A stretch of 64,000 nt of DNA from Sphingomonas astaxanthinifaciens DSM 22298 (GTDB lineage Bacteria; Pseudomonadota; Alphaproteobacteria; Sphingomonadales; Sphingomonadaceae): the NCBI RefSeq assembly GCF_000711715.1, contig NZ_JONN01000001.1, forward strand, positions 1,984,501 to 2,048,500. The letters run 5' to 3'. Shown in pieces: positions 55,830 to 64,000 of this stretch. Position 1 is the first letter of the stretch. Each line of letters starts with the position of its first letter. A model generated the notes under the pieces. That model was not told the origin of the DNA and made no database searches. It saw nothing but the letters and a program-made list of their open reading frames with translations. The translations under genes and the position numbers were made by a program.

Positions 55830-56129
55830 GGGCGGACTTGCTCGATCGGAGGACGGACAGCTCCATATTAGAGGATAATCGGGCAGGCCGGCCAATCGGC
55901 CGCCATTTTGTCGCGACCGGGCGGGGCGGTTCAGCCGAGGCTCAGTCGAAGGCGCCCAAGCGAAAGTTAAATCGTTGGAATCAAGAGGCTTGTTCCGGGC
56001 CCGGAACCGGTTGCGAATGACTCGCGTTGGGGGGTCGCTGGCCATGGCAGTTCGGCGTTTCAAGCGCGGTCGAACACCGCCCTCGATACGTTGCCGCATG
56101 GTCGCCGACATACCATCGGGAGAAAGCAT
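55830..56129. other. 300-base intergenic region between kinase and lipoprotein genes
   Basis: Divergent regulatory region with no supported gene. It holds a 16-base palindrome GTTCCGGGCCCGGAAC (55992-56007) whose two halves are opposed GGAAC elements, the general-stress-type promoter described next, and a ribosome site (GGGAG) before the lipoprotein ATG. Several short frames here have no coding signature. Confidence 0.6.
56003..56028 (+). promoter_or_regulatory. Sigma-EcfG-type (general stress) promoter
   Basis: GGAAC, 17 bases, CGTT: an exact fit to the alphaproteobacterial general-stress sigma factor consensus (GGAAC-N16/17-CGTT). Predicted start near 56035, about 95 bases before the glycine-zipper lipoprotein ATG. 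On the other strand the same palindrome gives GGAAC-17-CGAT toward the hybrid kinase, a one-base mismatch. Confidence 0.65.
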
Positions 56130-56702
56130 ATGAAGAAGACACTGATCGCACTTGCGGCTGCCAGCTCGCTGTCGCTCGGCGCTTGCGCCACCACGTCGAA
56201 TGATACCCTTGCCGACGCCGCCACCGGCGCCGCCGTCGGTGCCGTGGGCGGTGCCGCCGTGGGCGCCGTGGTCCCGGGCGTAAGCACCATCACCGGTGCC
56301 GCCGTGGGCGCCGCCATCGGCGGTCTCGCCGGCGCGGTCTGGGCCGACAACAACAATGACGGCTATGCCGACGGCTATGTCCAGAACGGGCAATATTATG
56401 CCGGCCAGCCGAGCGGCTGGGATTCGACCCTCGGTCGGGTCGCCACCGGTGCGGCCGGCGGTGCGGTCCTCGGCGGCGTGGCCGGCGCGGTGATCCCGGG
56501 CGTCAGCGTCCTCGAGGGCGCGGTGGCCGGTGCGGTCGTCGGCGGTCTTGCCGGCGCGATCTGGGCCGACCAGGATCGTGACGGCCGGGTCGACGGTTAC
56601 GTCCAGAACGGCCAGTATTACCCGGGTGCCCCGGCGCAGTCGAACACGGGCACCTACAGCCAGCCGACCTCGACTCCGACCCGGAGCGGCGAGCGCGGCT
56701 AA
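56130..56702 (+). CDS. Duplicated glycine-zipper lipoprotein with DxDxDG loops
   Basis: A 190-residue predicted lipoprotein: signal peptide with lipobox LGAC (lipidated Cys at about 20), then two copies of a roughly 65-residue unit. Each unit has a Gly/Ala/Val glycine zipper of about 35 residues (GAAVGAVGGAAVGAVVPGV...IGGLAGA type) ending in WAD, an Asp/Asn-rich loop (NNNDGYADGY; DQDRDGRVDGY) and the shared VQNGQYY. The loops look like DxDxDG calcium-binding sites. The tail is Ser/Thr/Pro-rich. Likely anchored to the outer membrane and stress-induced. The ATG has GGGAG upstream. Confidence 0.82.
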   Translation: MKKTLIALAAASSLSLGACATTSNDTLADAATGAAVGAVGGAAVGAVVPGVSTITGAAVGAAIGGLAGAVWADNNNDGYADGYVQNGQYYAGQPSGWDSTLGRVATGAAGGAVLGGVAGAVIPGVSVLEGAVAGAVVGGLAGAIWADQDRDGRVDGYVQNGQYYPGAPAQSNTGTYSQPTSTPTRSGERG

Positions 56703-56711
56703 GGAGCCTTG

Positions 56712-58010
56712 ATGAACCACTTGCGTAACCTGAGTGGCTTTCGTGCCGGGCGCTTCATGCGCCCGGCACTTGTTTGTGCGGCGCTGCTTGCCGCCACGAC
56801 CCCGCTTGCCCCGGCCGCGGCCAGCGCGAGCATCGCCACGACCGCCGCCGCGCAAGGCGGCTCCCTGTTCTTCGGCGCGCGGAGCGGCGAGGCCGCGAAC
56901 GAGCTGATCCGGCTGCTCGACTCCGCCAAGGTCGATGGCCTCAATCCCAAGCGCTACAAGAGCCGCGACCTGTCGAGATTCGCGCGCGCGGCCTTCGGCG
57001 GCGATGCGAACGCGGTCGCCCGTGCCGACCGGGCGCTGAGCGACGCCTTCGTCCGCTATGCGCAGGACCTTCGCCGCGCGCCCAATATCGGCGTCATCTA
57101 CGTCGACAATGAGCTTCGCCCCCAGGCTCCCTCCGCGGCCGCGCTGCTGCAGGGAGCGGCCGCCGCGCCCGACCTTGCCGCCTACATGCGCAACATGGGC
57201 TGGATGCATCCTTATTACGCGCAGCTGCGGCGCCAGCTGACCGACAACCGCCTCGATCCGCGCACGCGCGGGCTGGTGCAGGTCAACCTCCAGCGCGTCC
57301 GCAGCCTGCCGGCAAGCGGTCGCTACGTGCTGGTCAATACCGCCGCGCAGCGCCTGTTCATGATCGACAACAACCAGACGGTCGACATGATGCGGGTGGT
57401 GGTCGGCAAGCCGATCTACCCGACCCCGATGATGGCGGCCTACATCCGCTACGCCTCGCTCCGCCCCTATTGGAACGTGCCGAGCGACCTCGCCGCCGAG
57501 CGCATCGCGCCCAATGTGGTGAAGGGCGGGCTGCCCTACCTCAAGGCCAAGGGCTACCAGGTCCTGTCCGACTGGTCCGACAAGGCGAAGATCGTCAATC
57601 CGGCGAGCGTCGACTGGGCGGCGGTGGCGGCGGGCAGGAAGGAAGTCCGCCTGCGCCAGCTGCCGGGACCCTCGAACAGCATGGGCGACATGAAGTTCAT
57701 GTTCCCCAATGCGCAGGGCATCTATCTTCACGACACGCCGCAGGACGAATTGTTCGGCGAAGCCTCGCGGCTGTTCAGCGGCGGCTGCGTGCGATTGGAG
57801 GCCGCGAGCCGGCTCGGCGCCTGGCTCTATGGCAAGCCGCTTCGTCCCAAGGGCGCCGCGCCCGAGCAGAAGGTGCCCCTGGCGACCCCGGTCCCGGTCT
57901 ACCTCACCTATCTGACGGCGGTGCCGAGCGGGAATGAGGTCGCCGTCTACGACGACATCTACAAGCGCGACACGATGCCGGGGCCGCGCGCCAAACTCGC
58001 CCGCGGCTAG
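56712..58010 (+). CDS. YcbB-type L,D-transpeptidase
   Basis: Exported L,D-transpeptidase that makes 3-3 crosslinks in peptidoglycan. The 432-residue product has a signal peptide, an N-terminal helical (DUF-type) scaffold (SAKVDGLNPKRYKSRDL, DNELRP), a domain with ERLFMIDNNQ-like strand pattern, and the catalytic YkuD core: GIYLHDTP (His340) and FSGGCVRLE (Cys359). AAGGAG five bases before the ATG sets the start. It begins ten bases after the stress-type lipoprotein gene, so the two are probably cotranscribed as an envelope stress unit. Shares CTAG with the tonB-like gene. Confidence 0.93.
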   Translation: MNHLRNLSGFRAGRFMRPALVCAALLAATTPLAPAAASASIATTAAAQGGSLFFGARSGEAANELIRLLDSAKVDGLNPKRYKSRDLSRFARAAFGGDANAVARADRALSDAFVRYAQDLRRAPNIGVIYVDNELRPQAPSAAALLQGAAAAPDLAAYMRNMGWMHPYYAQLRRQLTDNRLDPRTRGLVQVNLQRVRSLPASGRYVLVNTAAQRLFMIDNNQTVDMMRVVVGKPIYPTPMMAAYIRYASLRPYWNVPSDLAAERIAPNVVKGGLPYLKAKGYQVLSDWSDKAKIVNPASVDWAAVAAGRKEVRLRQLPGPSNSMGDMKFMFPNAQGIYLHDTPQDELFGEASRLFSGGCVRLEAASRLGAWLYGKPLRPKGAAPEQKVPLATPVPVYLTYLTAVPSGNEVAVYDDIYKRDTMPGPRAKLARG

Positions 58011-58732
58011 TCGCGGTCCCAGGTCGCGACATAGCGCAGGGCGACCGCAACCGGCCGCCCGGCCGTGTCGCGCGCGGGCTCCCAGCGGGTGCGTGACAGG
58101 AGACGGCAAAGCTCGCCGTCGAGGGCGGGGGTGCCGGAGGTCGAATAAGGCTGACAGCGGCTGACCCGTCCGTCCGCGCCGACCTCGAGCGCGAGCACCG
58201 CCTGGCCGCGCGGCGCACCATAGCCCCGGATCCGGCGATAGTCGCCGCGGCTGAGATTGCCCGAGACGAGCCGGGCATTGCTGCCGAGGCCGCCGCCGGG
58301 GCCGCTGCCAGACCCGCCGTTGCCGCCGCCACCGGTGCCGTCGCCGCTGCCGTTCGCGCCGCGCCCGGGCCCCGCGACCTGGCCCGCGCCGGCATTGGAC
58401 GCGCTGGCGGTGTCGGGCGCGCTTTCGCGGGCCGTGGGGAGCGGCGGGGGAACGGGAAGGCGGACGGGCGGGGGCGGGAGGACCACCGGGGCCGGCTTGG
58501 CCTCGAGATCGGGCGCCCCGGCCTCGCGCTTCGCCGCGCTGTCGTCGGCCGCGGCCGGTGGCGGCGGCGGCGGGGGTGGCGGCGCGACGTCGAAAGTCGT
58601 GATCGCCTCGCTCACCCGGCGGATGGGGTCGCCGGCGAGACCGAGGACCAGCCCGGCACCGAGCGCAAGATGCAGCCCCGCGACGAGCGCGATCGTCTTC
58701 TTGCGGTCGGTCCTCTGCGGCTGCCAGGGCAT
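58007..58732 (-). CDS. TonB-like energy transducer
   Basis: TonB-family protein of 241 residues: basic N-terminus, one membrane helix (TIALVAGLHLALGAGLVLGLAG), a Pro-rich stretch with a run of nine prolines, a Gly/Ser/Asn linker and a C-terminal TonB domain (RGQAVLALEVGADGRVSRCQPYSTSGTPALDGELCRLLSRTRWEPA). It would pass proton-motive-force energy to outer-membrane receptors such as the one encoded just upstream. ATG chosen; a GTG at 58747 adds five residues. Confidence 0.88.
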   Translation of the reverse strand: MPWQPQRTDRKKTIALVAGLHLALGAGLVLGLAGDPIRRVSEAITTFDVAPPPPPPPPPAAADDSAAKREAGAPDLEAKPAPVVLPPPPVRLPVPPPLPTARESAPDTASASNAGAGQVAGPGRGANGSGDGTGGGGNGGSGSGPGGGLGSNARLVSGNLSRGDYRRIRGYGAPRGQAVLALEVGADGRVSRCQPYSTSGTPALDGELCRLLSRTRWEPARDTAGRPVAVALRYVATWDRD

Positions 58733-58774
58733 GCCGGCGGAACGCACGAACGTCCCGCCGGCTTCATGTCCCGA

Positions 58775-61330
58775 CTAGAAGCGGGCGCCCAGCCGGATGC
58801 CCATGGTCCGCGGCGTGCCCGGGGTGATCACGGGGCGCAAACAGCTGCCGCAGTTCGAGCCCACCGACAGGTCATTCAATTTGTCGAACACATTGTTGAC
58901 GAAGAATTCGGCCTCGAACTTGCGGAAGTCGAGCCCGGCGGTGAAGTCGACCAGGGTCGAGCCGCGGATCCGGCCGAGATAGTCGTTGGGATTGACGATG
59001 TCGCCCGTGCCGACGAGCTGGATCGCCTGGCGAAGCGTCGCCGCGGCCGAGCTCTGGTGCGCGACCCCGACCTGGACGTGCCCCTTGTAGGAGGCGACCG
59101 GGAAGGCATAGCGCGCCGTCGCCGAGGCCTTGAAACGCGGGGTGACCGGCAGGCGCGTGCCCTTGGGCGCCGAGACGAAGCTGGCATCGCAGGGGGCGAC
59201 GTCGCCGACGCCCGAGCAGATGGTCTTCAGCGTCTTGGCGTCGGTATAGGCCGCCGCGGCATTGAGGGTCAGGCCGCCGCCGACATAGCTGATGTCGCTC
59301 TCGATGCCCTTGATCCGCGCGTCGGAGCCGTTGCGGATTTCGGTGAAGCTGTTCTCGCCGAGGAAGCTGTACTGGAACTTCTTCCACTTCTGCGTGAACA
59401 CCGCGCCGTTCCAGCGCACCGCATTGTCGGCGAGGCTGACCTTCCAGCCCGCCTCGAAGTTGGTCAGGTAATCGGGATCGTAGGGCGGGACGGTGGCGCG
59501 GCGGTTGATGCCGCCCGGCCGGAAGCCGCGGGACCAGGTGCCGTAGAACATCAGCCCTTCGGAAGGCTTGTACTGGACGTTCAGGCGATGGGTGAAGCCG
59601 TCGCCCTTGTTCCGCTTGGGCACCAGCTTGCCGTTCTTGAAGTCGGCGAGGTTGGTGCAGAAGGTGCCGGGAATCCGCCCGTCGGTGATGATCGCCGCCG
59701 GATTGGGATTGTCGCGGAAGATCTGCCCCGTGGTGGTGTAGCAACCCGCGACACCGGTCCGGCTGCTGCCGGCGCCGTTGTAGGGCGGGCCGTTGAAGTC
59801 GCGGCCGAAGCCGAAGAAGCCGTAGAGCGAGTTGTCGAACTTGAAGAGGCGCCCACCGGCGGTGAGCGTGATCTTCGAGCCGATGTCCTGGCTGATCTCG
59901 CCGAACAGCGCGTAATCCTTGTCGATGCGCTCCTGGCGGGTCAGCCACAGGGTCTCCGGCCGGCCGTTGACCGACAGGTTCGGGGCGAGGCCGTCGATGA
60001 TATAGTCCTGGAAGATCTGGTTCGACTGGCGCTGGAAGAAGGCGCCCGCGATGAACCGCGTCGAAGCCGTTGAGGGCGACGCGATCCGCAGCTCCTGGCT
60101 CATCTTCTTGAAGTGGTCGCTGGCCTCGATCCGCTGGCGCGGGTCGATGTAATTGCCGGCGCTGTCCTGGAAGTAGAAATAAGCGAGGCCGCCGAGACCC
60201 GCCTCGGAATAGAGGTCGTCATAGGTATCGGCATAATCGGTATAGTCGGTGAGGCTGGCTGTCTTCCGGTCGAGGTAGGCGCCGGCGTAGGTCAGGTCCC
60301 AGTTGCCGATCTTGCCCTCGACCGTCAGCGCGGCCTGGACGAACTCGTCGTTGCGGAATTCGTCGAAGAAGCGGTCGGTCTTGAGCTCGCCGAGGTCGGG
60401 ATAATAGCCGAAATAGCCGTCCGACTTCATGTTCTGGTATAGGACGGTCGGCGTGACGGTCCAGTTGTCGTCGAGGTCGACCTTCAATGCCGCGCGGCCG
60501 CCATAGGTGGTGAGCTTGTTCAGGTCCTTGCCGACGTAAGGCGCATTGTCGGCGACCACGACCGGCACCGGCGAACCGAGCAGGTCGGCGGCATTCTCAT
60601 AATAGGTGCGCGGGCGGCGGATGTTGTCGATGTAGCCCGCGTCATGCTGCCAGAAGCCGACGCCGCGGAAGGCGATGCGGTCGGTGACGGGGAGGTTGAT
60701 CATGCCCTCGAGCTTGCCGCCCCAGTCGCCGTGCGCGACCTTGTTGACCTCGCCGTCGATGCGGCCGCTGGTCACGCCCAGCTGCGGCTTGTTGGTGATG
60801 ATGCGGATGGTGCCGGCCTGGCTCGACGCGCCGTAGAGCGTGCCCTGCGGGCCGGCGAGGCTCTCGATCCGCGCGACGTCGTAGATGTGAACGTCGAGAG
60901 TGCCGCCAATGGTCGTGACCGGCTGCTCGTCGAGATAGGTGCCGACGCTCGGCAGCGAGCCCGAGTGGTTGCCGTCGCCGCCGGTCGCGACGCCGCGCAT
61001 GTAGACCACGGTCACGCCCGGCTGCGCGGTCTGGAAGGAGACCGAGGGCAGCTGCTTGGTATATTCCTCGAAATTGGCGATGCCGAGCTGGTCGAGCCGG
61101 CGGGTGCCGATCGCCTGGATCGAGATCGGCACGTTCTGGAGATTCTCCTCGCGCTTCTGCGCGGTGACCACGATCTCGCTGGTGTCGGCCTCCTGCCCGT
61201 CGCTGGCGGCCTGCGCCTCGGGGGTGGGCGGCGTGTCATTGGGACCGCTCTGAGCGAAGGCCGGCTGACTGAGCGCGGTGCCGGCAAGCAGAGCAAGCGC
61301 CAGCCGAGCCGGCGCGCCGTGAAGCTTCAT
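58775..61330 (-). CDS. TonB-dependent outer-membrane receptor
   Basis: An 851-residue receptor: signal peptide ending SQPAFA, TonB box region (EIVVTAQKREENLQNVPISIQAIG), plug domain with VVYMRGVATGG and GPQGTLYGASSQAGTIRIITNKP, and a 22-strand beta-barrel ending in GARF with a C-terminal Phe. The sequence style is that of sphingomonad receptors often called FyuA-like or ligand-unknown. An unusual feature is the long QSGPNDTPPTPEAQAASDGQEAD spacer before the TonB box. The neighbouring TPR-sulfotransferase gene lies 52 bases upstream on the same strand. Ligand not predictable. Confidence 0.94.
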   Translation of the reverse strand: MKLHGAPARLALALLAGTALSQPAFAQSGPNDTPPTPEAQAASDGQEADTSEIVVTAQKREENLQNVPISIQAIGTRRLDQLGIANFEEYTKQLPSVSFQTAQPGVTVVYMRGVATGGDGNHSGSLPSVGTYLDEQPVTTIGGTLDVHIYDVARIESLAGPQGTLYGASSQAGTIRIITNKPQLGVTSGRIDGEVNKVAHGDWGGKLEGMINLPVTDRIAFRGVGFWQHDAGYIDNIRRPRTYYENAADLLGSPVPVVVADNAPYVGKDLNKLTTYGGRAALKVDLDDNWTVTPTVLYQNMKSDGYFGYYPDLGELKTDRFFDEFRNDEFVQAALTVEGKIGNWDLTYAGAYLDRKTASLTDYTDYADTYDDLYSEAGLGGLAYFYFQDSAGNYIDPRQRIEASDHFKKMSQELRIASPSTASTRFIAGAFFQRQSNQIFQDYIIDGLAPNLSVNGRPETLWLTRQERIDKDYALFGEISQDIGSKITLTAGGRLFKFDNSLYGFFGFGRDFNGPPYNGAGSSRTGVAGCYTTTGQIFRDNPNPAAIITDGRIPGTFCTNLADFKNGKLVPKRNKGDGFTHRLNVQYKPSEGLMFYGTWSRGFRPGGINRRATVPPYDPDYLTNFEAGWKVSLADNAVRWNGAVFTQKWKKFQYSFLGENSFTEIRNGSDARIKGIESDISYVGGGLTLNAAAAYTDAKTLKTICSGVGDVAPCDASFVSAPKGTRLPVTPRFKASATARYAFPVASYKGHVQVGVAHQSSAAATLRQAIQLVGTGDIVNPNDYLGRIRGSTLVDFTAGLDFRKFEAEFFVNNVFDKLNDLSVGSNCGSCLRPVITPGTPRTMGIRLGARF

Positions 61331-61382
61331 GATGTCCCCCCTATTCTCAACCGGCGTATTGCTGCCGCGACGGCGGGCAATG

Positions 61383-63002
61383 TCAACTGCGCTCCACAGT
61401 CTTTCCGGGTTGCTGTGGCGGCGGTGCGTCAGGATAATGGTCGATCACGGCCCCTAGCGCGTCGCGGAGCGGCTGCAGATGCGCGTCGTAGGCCCGCCAT
61501 TCCTCGGCGGCGTCGCGATAGATCGGACGGCGGACCTGTTCGCTGCTGGGGGTGCGGACCGCGCGCTCGGTCTTGTGGAAGTCGAGGCAGGCGGGCTCGA
61601 ACGGAAGGCCCGCGCGGTCGAGCAGGCGGCGAATGTTGGCCTCGGGGTCGGCGACCATTTCCTCGTAGACGACGCGGATCACCCGCCCGGGAAGCACGCG
61701 GTCGACATGCCCCATCAACCGGACATAGTCGGCGTAATAATGGCCCATGTCGGCGAGGTCGTAGGTGAAGGCCTGGCCGCGCGCGAAATGCTGGCGGAAG
61801 TTCGACAGGCAGCAGCCGAGCGGGTGGCGGCGGGCGTCGACGATCGTCGCGTTGGGCAGGATCAGGTGGATGAAGGGCGTGAACAGCCAGTTGTTCGGCA
61901 GCTTGTCGATGAAGCGCGGCTTCGCCGTCCGGCGCTGCACCGCGGTGCGCTCGAGATATTCCTGGCCGAGCGCAGCCAGCTCGTCCGCGGACCAGTCGGC
62001 GACCGAGCGCGGATAGCCGCGCTTCCTGCGCGCCAGCGCGGGGAGGTCGGGAAGCTCGGTGGTGCCCTCGACCTGGCTGTGGCTGGCGAGGATCTGCTCG
62101 AGCAGGGTCGAGCCGGAGCGCGGCATGCCGAGGATGAAGATGGGATCGGCGGCCGCGCAGCCGGCGCCGGTGCGCGCGGCGAAGAAATCGGCGGTGAAGG
62201 TCTCGATGCTGGCGTCGACGATCGTGCTGGTGTCGGCGGCGCGATAGGGCTGGTGCTCGCGGCGGCGGGCGTTGGCGGCGGCATAATAGCCGAAGGCGCG
62301 GTCATGTTGCCCGAGGTCGTGATGGGCCTTGCCGAGCGCGAACTCGAGGTGGAAGCGGTCCTCGGGCGTGATGTCCGCGGCCTCGAGCGCCGCGCCCATG
62401 GCGGCGAGGTCGTCGTCGTCGAAGCGGACGGTCTTGAGGTTGGCGAGGCTCCACCAGGCTTCGCCGAGGGTGGGGCGGAGGGCGATCGCCTCGCGATAGG
62501 CGGCGATGCCCTCGTCGAGCCGGCCGACGGTCTTGAGCATGTGGCCGAGGCTGAGCCAGACCTTGGGCTGCCCCGGAATTTCCTCGAGCACCTTGCGATA
62601 GGTGTCGATCGCCGTTTCGAAGTCGCCGAGCCGGCCGAGCGTCGCCGCCTTGAGGTTGAGGTGGTTCGGCGTCTCGGGCTCGTGGTCGAGGAGCTCGTCG
62701 AGCAGCGGCAAAGCTTCCTGCGGACGGCCGAGGCGGCCGAGCACGAGCGCGAGGTTGGCGCGGGCGGCCTGGAAACCGGGGGCGACGGCGAGCGCATGGC
62801 GGAGCAGTGCCTCGCTGTCGTGGAGGCGGCCGATCCGGCCTGCGACCTCGGCCAGCATCCTGAGCGCGCGCGGATCGTCGGAGTTGGTCCGCAGCCGGGC
62901 CTTGAGCAGCCGCTCGGCGATGTCGAGCCGGTTTCGGTTCATCGCCATCGCAGCCTCGATGAGGTCCTGCGGCCAATGGTTTGGAATGGATGCGGAAGTC
63001 AC
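61383..63002 (-). CDS. TPR-repeat sulfotransferase
   Basis: Two-part protein of 539 residues from the GTG chosen. The N-terminal half (about 20-260) has tetratricopeptide repeats with regular Leu/Ala/Gly/Pro spacing (LRMLAEVAGRIGRLHDSEALLRHALAVAPG). The C-terminal half is a sulfotransferase-fold domain with the PAPS-binding loop ILGMPRSGSTLLEQILASH, DARRHPLGCCLSNF, and VYEEMVADPEANIRRLL. Such TPR-sulfotransferases sit beside TonB-dependent receptors in many sphingomonads; the substrate is unknown. A GTG at 63104 would extend it by 34 residues. Confidence 0.85.
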   Translation of the reverse strand: MTSASIPNHWPQDLIEAAMAMNRNRLDIAERLLKARLRTNSDDPRALRMLAEVAGRIGRLHDSEALLRHALAVAPGFQAARANLALVLGRLGRPQEALPLLDELLDHEPETPNHLNLKAATLGRLGDFETAIDTYRKVLEEIPGQPKVWLSLGHMLKTVGRLDEGIAAYREAIALRPTLGEAWWSLANLKTVRFDDDDLAAMGAALEAADITPEDRFHLEFALGKAHHDLGQHDRAFGYYAAANARRREHQPYRAADTSTIVDASIETFTADFFAARTGAGCAAADPIFILGMPRSGSTLLEQILASHSQVEGTTELPDLPALARRKRGYPRSVADWSADELAALGQEYLERTAVQRRTAKPRFIDKLPNNWLFTPFIHLILPNATIVDARRHPLGCCLSNFRQHFARGQAFTYDLADMGHYYADYVRLMGHVDRVLPGRVIRVVYEEMVADPEANIRRLLDRAGLPFEPACLDFHKTERAVRTPSSEQVRRPIYRDAAEEWRAYDAHLQPLRDALGAVIDHYPDAPPPQQPGKTVERS

Positions 63003-63104
63003 CCGGCGGACGATGGAGCGGCGCCGTCCGGCGTGCAAGCCGGTCCCCGAGTCGCGGCGGCATGGGGCAGAAAATCGCGGCTTCTTCCCGTTTCGGGACG
63101 CCAC

Positions 63105-63589
63105 TCAAAAGATTCTTGGGATGGCCGCCCGAGTCAGTGGAACGACAACATCCGGATCGGGTGGCATTAAACAAAAATCCTTAACATACCGTAAATGTCC
63201 TGTCCGGCCGTGGGAGGCGCAGGAAATGGCCGGGTAATGACGATTCCAATCTGCACCGTTTACTCGCGTATCTCGGCCAATCAGGAAAGACTAGCCGCAA
63301 TTAGCTTCGAATAATGCGATATGAAAAACGCTTTTTGATTGGCATGTCTCAAAACGTTAACCAAACAAGACTTGCCGCGAGGACCGTGAAAGGGGCGCCC
63401 CAGACTCGCGGATCGGAGCCGCTGACTTGCCAATGACATCAATGTCGTGGTTCTTTTCCTCGTTACACGCGAACTGGGGCTCCGTCGTTAACCTTGGCCA
63501 TTCAACGGCATTCGGCAGACTCTCGGTAAACGCATGGGCACTGGGGACCGGTGGTGGGGACCATCGGCCAACCGATCGAAGGGTGAAAG
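63105..63589. other. AT-rich gene-free region upstream of the adhesin
   Basis: About 485 bases with no supported gene. From 63130 to 63420 the base composition is clearly lower in GC than the rest of the window. It contains two GTTAACC boxes (63357-63363 and 63487-63493), which resemble CtrA half-sites, and a weak AAAAACGCTTTTT repeat. It is most likely the promoter region of the adhesin. Confidence 0.5.
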
Positions 63590-64000
63590 ATGCGCTACGA
63601 AGATGCTTCGCTGTCCGGGTCGTTTCAGGACCAAGGGCCGACCGCGCGGGACGATGCCGACCAGCTGGCCGCGGGTGACCGCGGGCCGGCCACAGGCAAT
63701 GTGATCACCGGCGCCGGGACCGAGACGGGCGCGGCCGGGGCCGATACCGCGGCGGGTGCCAAGGTCACCGCCGTGGCCGGTGCCGCCGGCAGCGACAGCA
63801 GCTTCGCGGGCGGACGCCTCCAGGTCGAGGGCGAGCATGGGACGCTCACCCTCAACGCGCGGGGCGACTACAGCTACACCGCCAAGGCGAACACGCCCGA
63901 AAACAGCCGCGACACCTTCACCTACACCCTGGCCGACGCCTCGGGGGCGACCAGCCAGGCCCGGCTGACTATCGAGATCGGCAAGACCCAGGCGGTCGTG
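63590..64000 (+). CDS. VCBS-repeat adhesin, 5' end only
   Basis: First 137 codons of a gene that runs off the right edge. After a hydrophilic head of about 35 residues (MRYEDASLSGSFQDQGPTARDDADQLAAG) comes a Gly/Ala/Thr-rich repeat of the VCBS/bacterial Ig-like type: GRLQVEGEHGTLTLNARGDYSYTAKANTPE...DTFTYTLADASGATSQARLTIEI. Such repeats build long, often calcium-dependent, surface adhesins secreted by type I systems; no signal peptide is seen, which fits that. GAAGGG lies seven bases before the ATG. Confidence 0.85.
   Translation, partial: MRYEDASLSGSFQDQGPTARDDADQLAAGDRGPATGNVITGAGTETGAAGADTAAGAKVTAVAGAAGSDSSFAGGRLQVEGEHGTLTLNARGDYSYTAKANTPENSRDTFTYTLADASGATSQARLTIEIGKTQAVV

Noticed and set aside
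53820..58109. A 1429-codon frame that reads from the hybrid kinase through the L,D-transpeptidase region
   Set aside because: Only the part up to the GTG at 55829 shows kinase domains. The upstream part is antisense to the lipoprotein and transpeptidase genes and crosses a promoter region.
63427..63678. 83-codon plus-strand frame before the adhesin
   Set aside because: It overlaps the adhesin start in another frame, lacks a ribosome site and has no recognisable sequence.

Overview
The window looks like the chromosome of a high-GC sphingomonad-type alphaproteobacterium. The signs are the aa3 cytochrome oxidase cluster with a tiny CoxF-like gene, the pyrE-pdxJ-acpS-lepB run, TonB-dependent receptor and PagL genes, a sigma-EcfG-like promoter, class II EPSP synthase, and dispersed palindromes of the kind found between sphingomonad genes. 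The DNA is compact. Most neighbours overlap by ATGA/GTGA/TGATG, and eight of eleven convergent gene pairs share one CTAG that holds both stop codons. No phage, insertion sequence, CRISPR array or rRNA gene was seen.

Layout. 1-2222 (minus): lepB (cut by the edge), acpS, pdxJ, pyrE. 2307-14543: the cox region, with ctaC-ctaD ended by a good terminator, then an M28 peptidase, a tandem HD-GYP protein and a cyclophilin, then ctaB-coxF-ctaG-ctaE-DUF983-surf1 followed by an M16 peptidase and a methyltransferase. 14540-18247: ccmB, ccmA, a zincin, tRNA-Ser(GGA) and an M1 aminopeptidase. 18401-25098: a signalling block (LytS-type kinase, LytTR regulator, hybrid PAS kinase, GGDEF-EAL protein). 25154-26149: a PanE-like reductase.

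26179-39415 is an aromatic amino acid island and the most interesting part. A tryptophan leader peptide and intrinsic attenuator precede a continuous trpD-trpCF-trpB-trpA-SDR-DAHP synthase-aroA-aroC run, so one Trp attenuator may control both the Trp branch and three shikimate-pathway enzymes. The DAHP synthase and chorismate synthase are unusually short, and aroA has no ordinary start codon in the expected place. Next come paaD, an oxoadipyl-CoA-type thiolase, hppD, phhB and phhA. phhA is preceded by a second leader peptide that has three consecutive Tyr codons and a strong terminator, which suggests tyrosine-controlled attenuation of phenylalanine hydroxylase.

39443-52857: a thioesterase, an alpha/beta hydrolase, serS, DUF808, crcB, pagL, DUF2585, a dmeF-type metal exporter, corA, a low-affinity iron permease, acnA, a CBU_0592-type membrane protein, ygfZ, pyrC and a Crp/Fnr regulator. 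53128-58732: tRNA-Ser(GCT), a LuxR-type response regulator with its hybrid kinase, a glycine-zipper lipoprotein behind a general-stress-type promoter, an L,D-transpeptidase and a TonB-like protein. 58775-63002: a TonB-dependent receptor and a TPR-sulfotransferase. The right edge holds the start of a VCBS-repeat adhesin behind an AT-rich, gene-free stretch.

All assignments were made by eye from motifs and gene order. Start codons are judgement calls where stated, and no database search was possible.
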